Shown here one piece after another: positions 8,839 to 17,824 of a stretch of 64,000 bases of DNA (position 1 is the stretch's first letter; each line of letters starts with the position of its first letter). The notes below the pieces were generated by a model. That model saw only the letters and a program-made list of their open reading frames with translations. It made no database searches and had not been told where the DNA came from. The DNA is from an uncultured Arthrobacter sp. (lineage in GTDB: Bacteria > Actinomycetota > Actinomycetes > Actinomycetales > Micrococcaceae): NCBI RefSeq assembly GCF_947493765.1, contig NZ_CANLSZ010000001.1, positions 186,001-250,000 on the forward strand, given 5' to 3'. A program made the position numbers and the translations under genes.

Positions 8839-10305
8839 CTACGTGGCGGGGACGGTGGACTCGGCGGCGTGGGCACCCGAGCCGGGCCGGGGGGCCAGAT
8901 CGGACGGTGAGCTGAGGGTGCCGCGCACCGCGGTGGCGGCGGCGACAACGGGTGAGACGAGGTGCGTGCGCCCGCCCTTGCCCTGACGTCCCTCGAAGTT
9001 CCGGTTCGACGTCGAGGCGCACCGCTCCCCCGGCGCCAGCTGGTCGGGATTCATCCCGAGGCACATGGAGCACCCCGCGAAGCGCCACTCGGCACCGAAG
9101 TCCGTGAACACCCGGTCCAGGCCCTCCGCCTCCGCCTCGAGCCGGACCCGCGCGGACCCCGGTACCACCATCATGCGGATCTGCGGGTCCTTCTCCCGAC
9201 CGCGGATGATGTCCGCGGCGAGCCGCAGGTCCTCGATCCGGCTGTTGGTGCAGGACCCGAGGAAGACCGTGTCCACACGGATGTCCTTCATGGGCGTCCC
9301 GGCCTCGAGGGCCATGTAGTCGAGCGCCCGCGTGCAGGCCGCCTTGTCGTTCTCGTCCGGGAAATCCTCCGGTGACGGTACGGCCTGGGAGAGCGACACA
9401 CCCTGGCCCGGGTTGGTCCCCCACGTCACGAACGGCTCCAGCTCGTCGGCGTCGAGGAAGACCTCGGCGTCGAACACGGCGTCGTCGTCGGTGCGCAGTT
9501 CACGCCAGTCGGCGACGGCGGCCTCCCACTCCGCGCCCTGCGGCGCGTGCGGGCGACCCTTCAGGTACTCGAACGTGGTCTCGTCCGGGGCCACCATGCC
9601 CGCGCGTGCGCCGGCCTCGATGGACATGTTGCAGATGGTCATCCGCGCTTCCATCGACAGCGAGCGGATGGCCGAGCCGCGGTACTCCAGCACATAGCCC
9701 TGACCGCCTCCGGTGCCGATCTTCGCGATGATCGCGAGGATGATGTCCTTCGACGTGACGCCCGGCCTGAGGGTGCCCTCCACCGTGATGCCCATGGTCC
9801 TGAAGGGCTTCAGCGAGAGGGTCTGGGTGGCCATGACGTGCTCCACCTCGGACGTGCCGATGCCCATGGCGAGGGCTCCGAAGGCCCCGTGGGTCGATGT
9901 GTGGGAGTCGCCGCAGACCACCGTGAGGCCCGGTTGCGTCAGACCGAGCTGCGGCCCGATGATGTGGACGATCCCCTGCTCCGCGTCGCCGAGGGAGTGC
10001 AGTCGCACCCCGAACTCCCGGCAGTTGGCGCGGAGGGTCTCGATCTGGGTGCGGCTGGTCGGATCGGCGATCGGCTTGTCGATGTTCAGGGTGGGCGTGT
10101 TGTGGTCCTCGGTGGCGATCGTCAGGTCCGGCCGGCGGAGGGGACGACCGGCGAGCCGGAGGCCCTCGAAGGCCTGCGGCGAGGTGACCTCGTGGATCAG
10201 GTGCAGATCGATGTAGAGGAGGTCCGGCTGGGCCTCGGCTCCGACGACCTCGCCCTTGCGGACCACGTGTGCGTCCCAGACCTTCTCGGCCAGTGTCTTG
10301 CCCAT
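8839..10305 (-). CDS. leuC: 3-isopropylmalate dehydratase large subunit
   Basis: This aconitase-family [4Fe-4S] hydro-lyase subunit has 488 residues. It opens [15 protein letters not shown] and contains [32 protein letters not shown]. The cluster cysteines are visible in [14 protein letters not shown] and in [15 protein letters not shown]. It forms the leuCD operon with leuD. Upstream, 148 bp separate it from the divergent IclR-type regulator, and this gap holds a perfect palindrome. A TTGACT at 10380-10385 on the minus strand is a possible -35 box for leuCD, but no clear -10 follows it. Confidence 0.97.
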   Translation of the reverse strand: MGKTLAEKVWDAHVVRKGEVVGAEAQPDLLYIDLHLIHEVTSPQAFEGLRLAGRPLRRPDLTIATEDHNTPTLNIDKPIADPTSRTQIETLRANCREFGVRLHSLGDAEQGIVHIIGPQLGLTQPGLTVVCGDSHTSTHGAFGALAMGIGTSEVEHVMATQTLSLKPFRTMGITVEGTLRPGVTSKDIILAIIAKIGTGGGQGYVLEYRGSAIRSLSMEARMTICNMSIEAGARAGMVAPDETTFEYLKGRPHAPQGAEWEAAVADWRELRTDDDAVFDAEVFLDADELEPFVTWGTNPGQGVSLSQAVPSPEDFPDENDKAACTRALDYMALEAGTPMKDIRVDTVFLGSCTNSRIEDLRLAADIIRGREKDPQIRMMVVPGSARVRLEAEAEGLDRVFTDFGAEWRFAGCSMCLGMNPDQLAPGERCASTSNRNFEGRQGKGGRTHLVSPVVAAATAVRGTLSSPSDLAPRPGSGAHAAESTVPAT

Positions 10306-10421
10306 GACGATCGTCCTGTTCTGCTCCGGCGGACCGACCCGGATCAGGAGCGGCCAGCACTGTGGTTTCAGTGGGATCCAGTCAAGCAGCGCGCGATCAC
10401 CGGAGCCACCCGAACTACTTG

Positions 10422-10440
10422 CGTCTCAGATGGTGAGACG
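10422..10440. promoter_or_regulatory. Operator-like palindrome between leuC and the IclR regulator
   Basis: A perfect inverted repeat, CGTCTCA-N5-TGAGACG (spacer GATGG), ends 13 bp before the ATG of the iclR-type gene and about 117 bp upstream of leuC. The same arms and spacing recur at 33012-33030 before ilvB. IclR-family regulators bind short palindromes of this size and commonly regulate themselves, so this is the best candidate for the binding site of the adjacent regulator. For iclR it would cover the -10/-35 region (TATCAT at 10445-10450), which fits autorepression. For leuC it would be upstream of the promoter. Confidence 0.75.
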
Positions 10441-10453
10441 GCAATATCATCCT

Positions 10454-11173
10454 ATGGACAATACTAGCGGGGTCGGCGTGATCGACAAGGCCTCACTCCT
10501 CCTCGATGCGCTCGAGGCCGGACCCACCACGCTCGCGCAGCTCGTCTCCTCGACGGGCCTGGTGCGTCCCACGGTCCACCGGCTGGCCCTCGCCCTCGCC
10601 CATCACCGGCTCGTGGGGCGGGACATCCAGGGTCGCTTCGTCCTCGGCAGTCGCCTCGTCGAGCTCGCCTCCGCGGCGGGCGAGGACCGGCTCATCGCCG
10701 CCGCCGGCCCCGTCCTCCTCGGGCTGCGGGACGCGACGGGCGAGAGCGCCCAGCTGTTCCGCCGACAGGGCGAGTGGCGGGTCTGCGTGGCGTCGGCCGA
10801 ACGGCCCGTGGGGCTGCGGGACACCATCCCCGTGGGGACCCAGCTCTCCATGCGGGCGGGGTCCGCCGCCCAGTGCCTCCTCGCCTGGGAGGATCACGAC
10901 CGTCTGCTGGAGGGACTGCAGCAGGCCCGCTTCACGCCCACGGTACTCGCCGGTGTGCGGCGGCGCGGCTGGGCCCAGAGCCTCGGCGAGCGGGAGGCCG
11001 GCGTGGCCTCCGTGTCCGCGCCGGTCCGCGGTCCGTCCGGGCGGGTCGTCGCCGCCGTCTCCATCTCGGGGCCGATGGAGCGCCTCACCCGCCAGCCCGG
11101 ACGCATCCACGCAGAGGTCGTCGCCGACGCGGCACGACAGCTGACCCTCGCCGTGGCCAAGACCCCCGGCTGA
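10454..11173 (+). CDS. IclR-family transcriptional regulator of leucine / branched-chain genes (LtbR/NdgR type)
   Basis: The 239-residue protein has an N-terminal winged helix (ASLLLDALEAGPTTLAQLVSSTGLVRPTVHRLALAL) and a C-terminal IclR effector domain. The ATG at 10454 lies just after a TATCAT box; a GTG eight codons later is an alternative start. It is divergent from leuCD, the arrangement known for LtbR of Corynebacterium and NdgR of Streptomyces, IclR regulators of leucine and other amino acid genes. The shared palindrome at leuC and ilvB suggests it governs both. Whether it represses or activates cannot be read from the protein. Confidence 0.88.
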   Translation: MDNTSGVGVIDKASLLLDALEAGPTTLAQLVSSTGLVRPTVHRLALALAHHRLVGRDIQGRFVLGSRLVELASAAGEDRLIAAAGPVLLGLRDATGESAQLFRRQGEWRVCVASAERPVGLRDTIPVGTQLSMRAGSAAQCLLAWEDHDRLLEGLQQARFTPTVLAGVRRRGWAQSLGEREAGVASVSAPVRGPSGRVVAAVSISGPMERLTRQPGRIHAEVVADAARQLTLAVAKTPG

Positions 11174-11253
11174 CCCGGCCCCGGCACGAACGCGCCGGCG
11201 GCCCCACCACATGCACTGCGACGTCCGGGCCTGCCGTCCGCGCGGCCCCGCGG

Positions 11254-11398
11254 TGCTTTCCGATCACCGACACCGTCCTCACGCATGACGACTTCGATCA
11301 CGCCCAGCGTGCGCAGCAGCTCAGGACGGTCCTGGGAGCCCCGGTCCGGATCGGCGTGGCCGACGCCGAGATCCTGCACGACGCTGCTGGTCGGCGGC
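11254..11398 (+). pseudogene. Remnant of a metallo-beta-lactamase-fold hydrolase
   Basis: In one plus-strand frame this otherwise empty gap reads ITDTVLTHDDFDHAQRA, then LRTVLGAPVRIGVADAEIL. This resembles the metal-binding HxHxDH segment and following helix of MBL-fold hydrolases (here H-D-D-F-D-H). No start codon or N-terminal strand pair precedes it, and the frame runs on into the antisense of the neighbouring gene. I read it as a decayed or truncated gene. It could be chance similarity, because the match is only about 45 residues. Confidence 0.4.
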
Positions 11399-11410
11399 GC
11401 CCGGAGCGGG

Positions 11411-13276
11411 TCAGCGGTCCGCCACCGACAGCACGGCGTCGCGGAAGTCGTTGCAGCGCCGCACCTCGGCCAGGACAGGGCGCAGCACGACGTCGTCGGC
11501 CACCCGGGCGCACGCGTCGAGCAGACGCCGCCGCACGCGCGCCGCCCGGCGTCGTGCCCCCCAGCGCGCCAGCACCGCAGCGGCGACGCCGAGCAGGATC
11601 CCCGCACCGAGGCCCCCGAGAATGAGCAGCGTGGGGACGGGGAACCCCTCCACGCGCGGCACCTCGGGTACGGGCAGCTGCAGGAACGCGAGGACCGCCA
11701 GGACGCCGAGCCACCCCACTCCGCCCACGAGCGCCGCGAGGGCGACCCACTGGAGGACGCCGAAGAGCCCCCACCACCGCCGTCTGCCCGTCTCCAGATC
11801 GGTCCCCGTGACAGCCGAGTCGAGGGCGTCCGCGAGATCGTCCGTGGTGCTGCGCGCGGCGTCCCGGACGGAGGTCCGCCAGGGCTCGACGACGTCGCCG
11901 CTCGCCGCCGTGCCGAAGATGCGCAGGGCGTGGTCCACGGTGGCACGCTGCGCCGGCTGGGCCCGTGCGATCGAGGACCGCCGGACCTCGGGGAGCACCT
12001 CCTGCCGCCGCAGGTTGAGCCGGCGGAGAGGATCCGGCCGGAAGCCGGCCAGCCAGCGGGTGACCGGCCAGCCCATGGCTGCGTGGGCATCGCGCCGGTA
12101 GCTGCTCCGCACGGCGTCCGCGACGACCGGCACCCCTGCAGCCTGGGCGAGTTCGTCCGCCAGCACCGCCCGCGCATCGCCCGACGGTGCGGCCACCACG
12201 CCGTCCGCGACGAACGGCAGCAGGTCCGCTGCCGCGCGGGCGGCGTCGGCCCTGATCCGCAGTGTCGCCGCCGACCGTCCCTGCGCGAAGTCCCGGATGA
12301 TGCCGGCGAGCGCCTCGATGCCCTGTCCGGTCTGCGCCGAGACAGGGACCACCGGTACCCCCTGCAGTCCCCCGTCCGCGAGGATCCCGGTCAGGGAGGC
12401 CAGGACGGCCTCGAGATCGGCCTGGTCTAGCCGGTCCGCCTGGTTGAGGGCCACCACGGTGACGGCCTGGTGCGTCGCGAGATCCCGCAGGAAGCCGTGG
12501 TGCAGTGCGGCGTCGGCGTACTTCTGCGGATCCACCACCCAGACCAGCACGTCCACCTGGCCCGCGAGCCGCAGCACCACGTCCCGGTGGGCCTGCGTGG
12601 TGGAGTCGAAGTCGGGCAGATCGAGAAGGATCAGGCCCGCGCCGCGGATGTCCGCGCCCTGCGTGCCCGCCGATGTGGTCGGCTCGCCCGACGGTTCCTG
12701 TGGACCGGACACCGCCGCGTCACGCCGCCTGCGGCCCAGGATGCCGCGCAGGCCCCCCGCGCGCCGCGGGGTCGGCGTCCCGGGGTCCTTCCCCGGGCGG
12801 CACTCGGCCGCAGGGTGCGACCGGGGCGCGTCACCGGAGGTCCCGTCGGTGCTGCCGGTGCTGCCGGGGGTGGCGTCGGCAGCACCGGCGACGAGCGGGG
12901 CGCCGTCGGGCAGCTCGACACGCGAGCCGACCCCGAGCCAGTCGAGCAGCTCCCCGCTGCCCTCCCGGCCCCAGACCATTGCGAGGGGTTCGGAGGTCGT
13001 GGGCCGCCTGGCAGCGACACGCGCCGCGGTGGTGCCGCTGAGGGCGTTGCCGAGCGAGGACTTGCCGCTGCCGGTGGGTCCGAACAGTCCCACGACCGTG
13101 TGCTCGGCGGACAGTGACCGGCGGCCCGCCGCATGATCCAGCACGATGCGCAGGCGATCGAGGACGTCCTCCGGCACGCGGTCCTGGCCGAGCTCCCGGG
13201 CCCGGTGCAGTCCGCCGAGCACATCGGTGAGCTGCGTCGCCGGCGTCACCTCGTGGCGGCGCGTCGTCCCGCTCAC
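11411..13276 (-). CDS. Dynamin-like / YfjP-type membrane GTPase, second of pair
   Basis: This 621-residue protein has a GTPase domain. G1 is GPTGSGKSSLGNAL, G3 DLPDFDS and G4 NQADRLDQ. Between G1 and G3 is an insert of roughly 90 residues rich in Gly, Ser, Thr and Pro. The C-terminal third holds two strongly hydrophobic segments (WVALAALVGGVGWLGVLAVLAF and LLILGGLGAGILLGVAAAVLA), then a basic helical tail. It starts at a GTG overlapping the stop of the preceding GTPase gene (GTGA). Tandem large GTPases with paired membrane segments resemble bacterial dynamin-like proteins, but the biological role is unknown. Confidence 0.8.
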   Translation of the reverse strand: MSGTTRRHEVTPATQLTDVLGGLHRARELGQDRVPEDVLDRLRIVLDHAAGRRSLSAEHTVVGLFGPTGSGKSSLGNALSGTTAARVAARRPTTSEPLAMVWGREGSGELLDWLGVGSRVELPDGAPLVAGAADATPGSTGSTDGTSGDAPRSHPAAECRPGKDPGTPTPRRAGGLRGILGRRRRDAAVSGPQEPSGEPTTSAGTQGADIRGAGLILLDLPDFDSTTQAHRDVVLRLAGQVDVLVWVVDPQKYADAALHHGFLRDLATHQAVTVVALNQADRLDQADLEAVLASLTGILADGGLQGVPVVPVSAQTGQGIEALAGIIRDFAQGRSAATLRIRADAARAAADLLPFVADGVVAAPSGDARAVLADELAQAAGVPVVADAVRSSYRRDAHAAMGWPVTRWLAGFRPDPLRRLNLRRQEVLPEVRRSSIARAQPAQRATVDHALRIFGTAASGDVVEPWRTSVRDAARSTTDDLADALDSAVTGTDLETGRRRWWGLFGVLQWVALAALVGGVGWLGVLAVLAFLQLPVPEVPRVEGFPVPTLLILGGLGAGILLGVAAAVLARWGARRRAARVRRRLLDACARVADDVVLRPVLAEVRRCNDFRDAVLSVADR

Positions 13277-15036
13277 GCCTCCGCCCCGACGGCGCCGCCC
13301 TGGGCGGGCAGGAGCGTGCGCAGCCGCCGCGCCAGGACCCGGAGGGTCTCCGCCGGGGTCTGCCGGGCGAGGGGCTCCAGCGCGCAGTCGAAGTCCGCGC
13401 GCTCGCGCTCGAGGAGTCCCTCCACGCGACGGGAGAGATTGCGCCGGGCCACGACGGCGAGGCGGCGGACGGCGTCGTCACCGAAGATCGCCTCGAGGAG
13501 CTTCTGGCCGGCGACGGCGGACACGCCGGCCACCCCGATCTCGCCCCCGGTCAGTCCGCCGGTCGAGGCGAAGACCACCACCATGAGGGACACCGCGATC
13601 CCGTTGACGCCGAAGGAGAGCATCCGGGCGGTGAAGCGCTTGCCCGCACCCTCGGCCTGCACGAGCTCGAGGAGGTCCTGCTGCCACGCCCGGATCTCCC
13701 GGGCCACCTCGGCGGGAAACGTCTCGGAGCGCCAGGCCGGTACTTCGGCGAGCAGGGCTGCTCCGGCCTGCTCCGCCCGCCACCGGCGACGCGCCGTCTC
13801 GTCGGCGCGGGCGGCCTGTTCCACGATGACGCTCTGCAGTCCACTGCCGATGGCGTCGGCGACGGTGGCGGCCGGGGCGGGGCGCCCCGTGAAGAACCCC
13901 GTGATCCGCTCGCGTACGCGACCCACCCTCGTTTCGAGGGCGCGCATGAACTCCCCCGTGCCGACGAAGTCCTGCCAGCGGGCCAGCACCTCACCGCGCA
14001 GCAGCCGGCCGTCCTCCGTCGCGGCGAGGACACCCGCCAGCGCATCCCGGTAGGCGCCGTCGACCGCTGCGCGCAGCGCGTCGCCCACGGTCTGCTCCTG
14101 CTCGGCGGCGGCAGCGATGCCCTCGATCCGGGTGGCCAGCGCGTTCATGGCTCCGCGGACCGTGCGTCGCGCGATCTCGCGGCGCCCGTCGGCGTCCGCT
14201 GCCAGCGCCCGCAGCCAGCGTGTCATGGGCTCCACGAGCTCGTGCGGCAGCATGCGGTCGGCTCCGAGCGCCACCTCGGGCAGCACGAAGATGGGGGCGT
14301 GTCCGAGGTTCTCGGCGGAGAGCAGGGTCAGCAGGTCGCTCCTGATCTCCTCCTCGACCCCGGGTGGCACCCGGTCGAGGACGACGGCGACCAGCACGTC
14401 GCGTCGTCCTGCCTCGGCCAGGAGCTTCCACGGGACGGCATCGGCGTAGCGGTTGGCGGTGGTGACGAAGATCCACAGATCGGCGGCCGCGAGCAACTGG
14501 GCGGCGAGTCGCCGGTTCTCGTCGGCGATCGAGTCGACGTCGGGAGCGTCGAGGAGGGCCAGGCCCGGCGGGAGGGAGGGCTCCGGACGCAGCAGCAGGG
14601 TGTCGCCCGGCGACGTCGGCGCCTGGTGCGCACGGCTCCCGTCATCGTCGCTGAGCCGCACCCGGCTGAGGGACGGGAGGATGCGTGCGTCCTCGAACCA
14701 GCCGGCGTCGTCGGGGTGATGGAGCAGGAGGGGCTGCCGGGTGGTGGGGCGGACCGCCCCGGTGACGGAGACCGGGCGCCCGGCGAGGGCGTTCACCAGT
14801 GTGGACTTCCCCGCGCCGGTCGACCCGCCCACCACGGCCACGAGCGGCGCATCCACACTGGCCAGTCGCGGCAGGATGTAGTCGTCGAGTTGCGCTCGGG
14901 CGCCGGCTGCGGCGTCGCGGCCCGCGGCGGAGCTGGCGAGCTCCAGGGGAAAGACCAGATCACCGAGCGCAGCACCGACCTCACGCAGCGCGAGGGAGAT
15001 CCCGCGGGCATCGCCCACGGGCGGAGGTGTGCTCAT
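13273..15036 (-). CDS. Dynamin-like / YfjP-type membrane GTPase, first of pair
   Basis: The 587-residue product has a P-loop GGSTGAGKSTLVNALAG around residues 70-86, a G3-like DAPDVDS and a probable G4 in VLDRV. A long helical, charged middle follows, with a hydrophobic hairpin near residues 470-515 (GIAVSLMVVVFASTGGLTGGEIGVAGVSAVAG). The ATG at 15036 is preferred because residues upstream of it are unrelated low-complexity sequence. Its stop overlaps the start of the next GTPase gene, so the two are translated together and probably act as a pair at the membrane. The family is broadly related to dynamin-like proteins; its cargo is unknown. Confidence 0.8.
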   Translation of the reverse strand: MSTPPPVGDARGISLALREVGAALGDLVFPLELASSAAGRDAAAGARAQLDDYILPRLASVDAPLVAVVGGSTGAGKSTLVNALAGRPVSVTGAVRPTTRQPLLLHHPDDAGWFEDARILPSLSRVRLSDDDGSRAHQAPTSPGDTLLLRPEPSLPPGLALLDAPDVDSIADENRRLAAQLLAAADLWIFVTTANRYADAVPWKLLAEAGRRDVLVAVVLDRVPPGVEEEIRSDLLTLLSAENLGHAPIFVLPEVALGADRMLPHELVEPMTRWLRALAADADGRREIARRTVRGAMNALATRIEGIAAAAEQEQTVGDALRAAVDGAYRDALAGVLAATEDGRLLRGEVLARWQDFVGTGEFMRALETRVGRVRERITGFFTGRPAPAATVADAIGSGLQSVIVEQAARADETARRRWRAEQAGAALLAEVPAWRSETFPAEVAREIRAWQQDLLELVQAEGAGKRFTARMLSFGVNGIAVSLMVVVFASTGGLTGGEIGVAGVSAVAGQKLLEAIFGDDAVRRLAVVARRNLSRRVEGLLERERADFDCALEPLARQTPAETLRVLARRLRTLLPAQGGAVGAEA

Positions 15037-15129
15037 CGCTCCATCATGCCAGCCGCCCGGTGGACGGCCGGGACCTCCGCCCGAGGCCGTGCGACCCGCC
15101 CCGGAGGCGCACTGTTCCACCCGGAACGA

Positions 15130-15165
15130 GGAAAGTCCCGGACACCGTGGTGTCCGGGACTTTCC
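15130..15165 (-). terminator. Perfect 17-bp inverted repeat after the tRNA genes
   Basis: Arms GGAAAGTCCCGGACACC and GGTGTCCGGGACTTTCC are separated by 2 bp, so the real hairpin has a slightly shorter stem and a small loop. The A- and T-rich stem ends give a bidirectional terminator look. It lies 23 bp beyond the 3' end of tRNA-Glu and before the GTPase start, so it probably ends the tRNA transcript. Confidence 0.8.
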
Positions 15166-15188
15166 TTCCGTGTCCTTCCGGACAACTG

Positions 15189-15261
15189 TGACCCCAGCGG
15201 GATTCGAACCCGCGTTACCGCCGTGAGAGGGCAGCGTACTAGGCCGCTATACGATGGGGCC
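15189..15261 (-). tRNA. tRNA-Glu (anticodon CTC)
   Basis: Reading the minus strand, the acceptor arms GGCCCCA/TGGGGTC pair over seven bases, the T loop reads GGTTCGAATCC and the anticodon loop CCCTCTCAC places CTC at 34-36. No CCA is encoded. It is 67 bp downstream of tRNA-Gln on the same strand. Confidence 0.95.
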
Positions 15262-15328
15262 AGTACTGTTCCATGCTACTACTGCTGTTGCACTGCTTGT
15301 GCCATCCGATCCTGCGGATCGAAGTGCG

Positions 15329-15400
15329 CTGGGGTACCAGGACTCGAACCTAGAATGTTGGTACCAGAAACCAGTGTGTTGCCAATTACACCATACCCCA
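15329..15400 (-). tRNA. tRNA-Gln (anticodon CTG)
   Basis: The minus strand shows acceptor arms TGGGGTA/TACCCCA, T loop GGTTCGAGTCC and anticodon loop TTCTGGT with CTG at positions 34-36. The 3' CCA is not encoded. In lineages without a glutaminyl-tRNA synthetase this tRNA is first charged with glutamate by GltX, whose gene lies 0.8 kb away. Confidence 0.93.
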
Positions 15401-15469
15401 CAGGCGTGATCCGGCCCCCCGGGCGTACCGGGCTACCGCTGCGTTTCCGCTCCGCGCCGAGAAACAACG

Positions 15470-16237
15470 TTACCGGACCGGAGGCAGGAACTGCAAAACG
15501 CCGGAGAGCGAGCCGATGCGCGGCATGCTCTCGTCGACCGACGCCGCGGTGCCAGGTGAGGCCGCCTCCCCCCTGCCTGCGCGGTCGAGCCAGACGCCCA
15601 CCAGGCCCGCCTCCGTGGCCCCGATGGCGTCCAGGAGCAGATTGTCCCCCACGTACAGCGTCCGCTCCGGCTTCGTCCCGATGAGCCGTGCCCCCTCGAG
15701 GTAGATGGCGGGATCTGGCTTGGCAGCGCCCACGGTGTCGATGCCCACGAGTACCTCGATCCGTGACAGTCCCGAGCGATCCAGCTTTGCCCGCTGATAG
15801 TCGTGCACGTTGTTGCTCACGGCCCCGAAGGGGATTCCCCGCGCGTCGAGAGCGTCGAGCAGGGAGTCCACGTCGTCGTACGCGCGGAAATGCAGCGGGA
15901 GTGTCTGCTCGTAGGAGCGCTCCCAGGCCTCCACCGCGACACCGAGGAAGGGCTCCGCCGTCAGGCCGGCCCGCGCGTGGCGGACCCGATGGATCCGCTG
16001 CTCGCGGAAGCTCACCTCGCCCGCGAGGAAGCGGTCGTAGTGCCGCTCCGGATCGGCGGTGAACAGCGCCTTGTACTGCGCCCAGCCGTCGTCGTCGAGA
16101 TGGTCGAGGGCGCGGTCGGGGATGGACTGCAGCGTGTGCCCCATCGCCTGCTCCAGGTCGACGAGGGTGTCGTCGATGTCGAACAGCACCCCCTCCACGT
16201 CGAGTGCGGGCAGTGAGGCGGATCCGGACTGCTGCAC
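15470..16237 (-). CDS. HAD-superfamily hydrolase (phosphatase)
   Basis: The 255-residue cytoplasmic protein carries HAD motif I FDIDDTLVD near residue 19, motif II AVSNNV, motif III lysine in GAAKPDPAIY and motif IV VGDNLLLDAIGA. A helical cap between motifs I and II is typical of subfamily I, which hydrolyses small phosphoesters; the substrate cannot be told. The GTG start follows the gltX stop by 3 bp, so it is the last gene of a gltX transcript. An internal GTG just before the DIDDT motif is a possible alternative start. Confidence 0.85.
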   Translation of the reverse strand: MQQSGSASLPALDVEGVLFDIDDTLVDLEQAMGHTLQSIPDRALDHLDDDGWAQYKALFTADPERHYDRFLAGEVSFREQRIHRVRHARAGLTAEPFLGVAVEAWERSYEQTLPLHFRAYDDVDSLLDALDARGIPFGAVSNNVHDYQRAKLDRSGLSRIEVLVGIDTVGAAKPDPAIYLEGARLIGTKPERTLYVGDNLLLDAIGATEAGLVGVWLDRAGRGEAASPGTAASVDESMPRIGSLSGVLQFLPPVR

Positions 16238-16240
16238 CGG

Positions 16241-17749
16241 TCAGGCCGCCGTCGCGCGCAGTGCGCGTACCCGCGCGAGCGAGGATTCCCGGCCGAGGAT
16301 CACCATCGACTCGAAGAGCGGGGGCGAGACCTTGCGCCCGGAGATGGCCGTGCGGACGGGGCCGAAGGCGAGCCTCGGCTTCAGTCCGAGCCCCTCGACG
16401 AGCGCGCTCCGGAGTGCGGCCTGCAGTGACTCGGCATCCCAGGCCCCGACGCCGTCGAGTGCTGTCAGCGCGGCGTCGAGCACCTCGCCGGCATTCTCCG
16501 GCAGGCCCTTCCGGGCGTCGTCCGCGATGTCGACGGCGTCGTCGGCCTTGAAGAGGAAGCCGAGCATCTCGGGGGCCTCCCCGAGCAGGGTGATGCGCTC
16601 CTGGATGAGCGGCGCCGCCTCAGCGATGGTCCTGAGCTCGGCCTCGCCGGGCTCGGGGCCGATGATGCCGGCCGCCGCGAGATAGGGCAGGAGTCTGCTG
16701 CGGAACTCGGCGGGATCCAGCAGGCGCACATGGGTGCCGTTGATCGCCTCGGCCTTCTTGAGATCGAAACGCGCCGGGTTGGCGAGCACGTCGCGGACGT
16801 CGAAGGCCTCCACCAGCTGCTCCACCGTGAAGATGTCCTCGTCCGCCGACAGGCTCCAGCCGAGCAGGGAGAGATAGTTCAAGAGCCCCTCGCGGATGAA
16901 GCCGCGCTCGCGATGCAGGAACAGGTTGGATTCGGGATCGCGCTTGGACAGCTTCTTGTTGCCCTGGCCCATCACGTAGGGCAGGTGGCCGAACAACGGC
17001 ATGTAGCGGGCTACGCCGATGTCGATCAACGCCCGGTAGAGGGCCACCTGCCGCGGGGTGGACGAGAGCAGGTCCTCGCCCCGGAGGATGTGCGTGATGC
17101 CCATGAGGGCGTCGTCGACCGGGTTGACGAGGGTGTAGAGGGGGGCACCGTTGGCGCGCACGACGGCGAAGTCGGGCACGCTCCCGGCGCGGAACGTGAT
17201 CTCGCCGCGGACGAGATCGTGGAAGGTGATGTCTTCCTCCGGCATCCGCAGTCGCAGCACCGGATCACGGCCCTCGTCGCGGAAGGCCTGCTTCTCCTCC
17301 TCACCGAGGGTGCGGTCGTGGTTGTCGTAGCCGAGCTTCACGTCGCGTCCCGCCGCCCGATGCCGCGCCTCGACCTCCTCGGGGGTGGAGAAGGACTCGT
17401 AGAGGTGACCGGCCTCGACCAGCCGCTCGATCACGTCCCGGTAGAGCTCACCGCGCTCCGACTGGCGGTACGGCGCGTGGGGACCCCCCACCTCGACGCC
17501 CTCGTCCCAGTCGATGCCCAGCCAGGTCATGGCCTCCAGCAACTGCTGGTAGCTCTCCTCGCTGTCGCGGGCGGCGTCGGTGTCCTCGATGCGGAAGACG
17601 AGCTTCCCCCCGGTGTGGCGCGCGTAGGCCCAGTTGAAGAGCGCCGTCCTGATCAGTCCCACGTGCGGGGTGCCCGTGGGCGACGGGCAGAATCGGACCC
17701 TGACGGGCGTGGCATCGGAGACGGTCGGTACGTCGGCGGCAATAGTCAT
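16241..17749 (-). CDS. gltX: Glutamyl-tRNA synthetase
   Basis: This class I synthetase of 502 residues has the HIGH-type motif [10 protein letters not shown] at about residues 22-31 and the KMSKS-type motif [10 protein letters not shown] around the middle. [30 protein letters not shown] is the standard N-terminal catalytic fold. A C-terminal helical anticodon-binding domain follows. It charges tRNA-Glu and, in actinobacteria lacking GlnRS, also tRNA-Gln (known of the group, not shown here). Both cognate tRNAs are encoded just downstream on the same strand. The ATG start lies 76 bp from the FAH-family gene. Confidence 0.97.
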   Translation of the reverse strand: MTIAADVPTVSDATPVRVRFCPSPTGTPHVGLIRTALFNWAYARHTGGKLVFRIEDTDAARDSEESYQQLLEAMTWLGIDWDEGVEVGGPHAPYRQSERGELYRDVIERLVEAGHLYESFSTPEEVEARHRAAGRDVKLGYDNHDRTLGEEEKQAFRDEGRDPVLRLRMPEEDITFHDLVRGEITFRAGSVPDFAVVRANGAPLYTLVNPVDDALMGITHILRGEDLLSSTPRQVALYRALIDIGVARYMPLFGHLPYVMGQGNKKLSKRDPESNLFLHRERGFIREGLLNYLSLLGWSLSADEDIFTVEQLVEAFDVRDVLANPARFDLKKAEAINGTHVRLLDPAEFRSRLLPYLAAAGIIGPEPGEAELRTIAEAAPLIQERITLLGEAPEMLGFLFKADDAVDIADDARKGLPENAGEVLDAALTALDGVGAWDAESLQAALRSALVEGLGLKPRLAFGPVRTAISGRKVSPPLFESMVILGRESSLARVRALRATAA

Positions 17750-17824
17750 GATGGCCCCAGTCTAGAGGGGACCCTCACGACCCGTCGCGCCTCCGGGGCC
17801 CGCTCGTCGTGGCCGGCGGGGCGC

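Noticed and set aside
10306-10421. Leader peptide and attenuator in front of leuC
   Set aside because: A 13-codon frame with scattered Val, Ile and Leu codons exists but has no ribosome site, no run of leucine codons and no terminator with U-tract after it.
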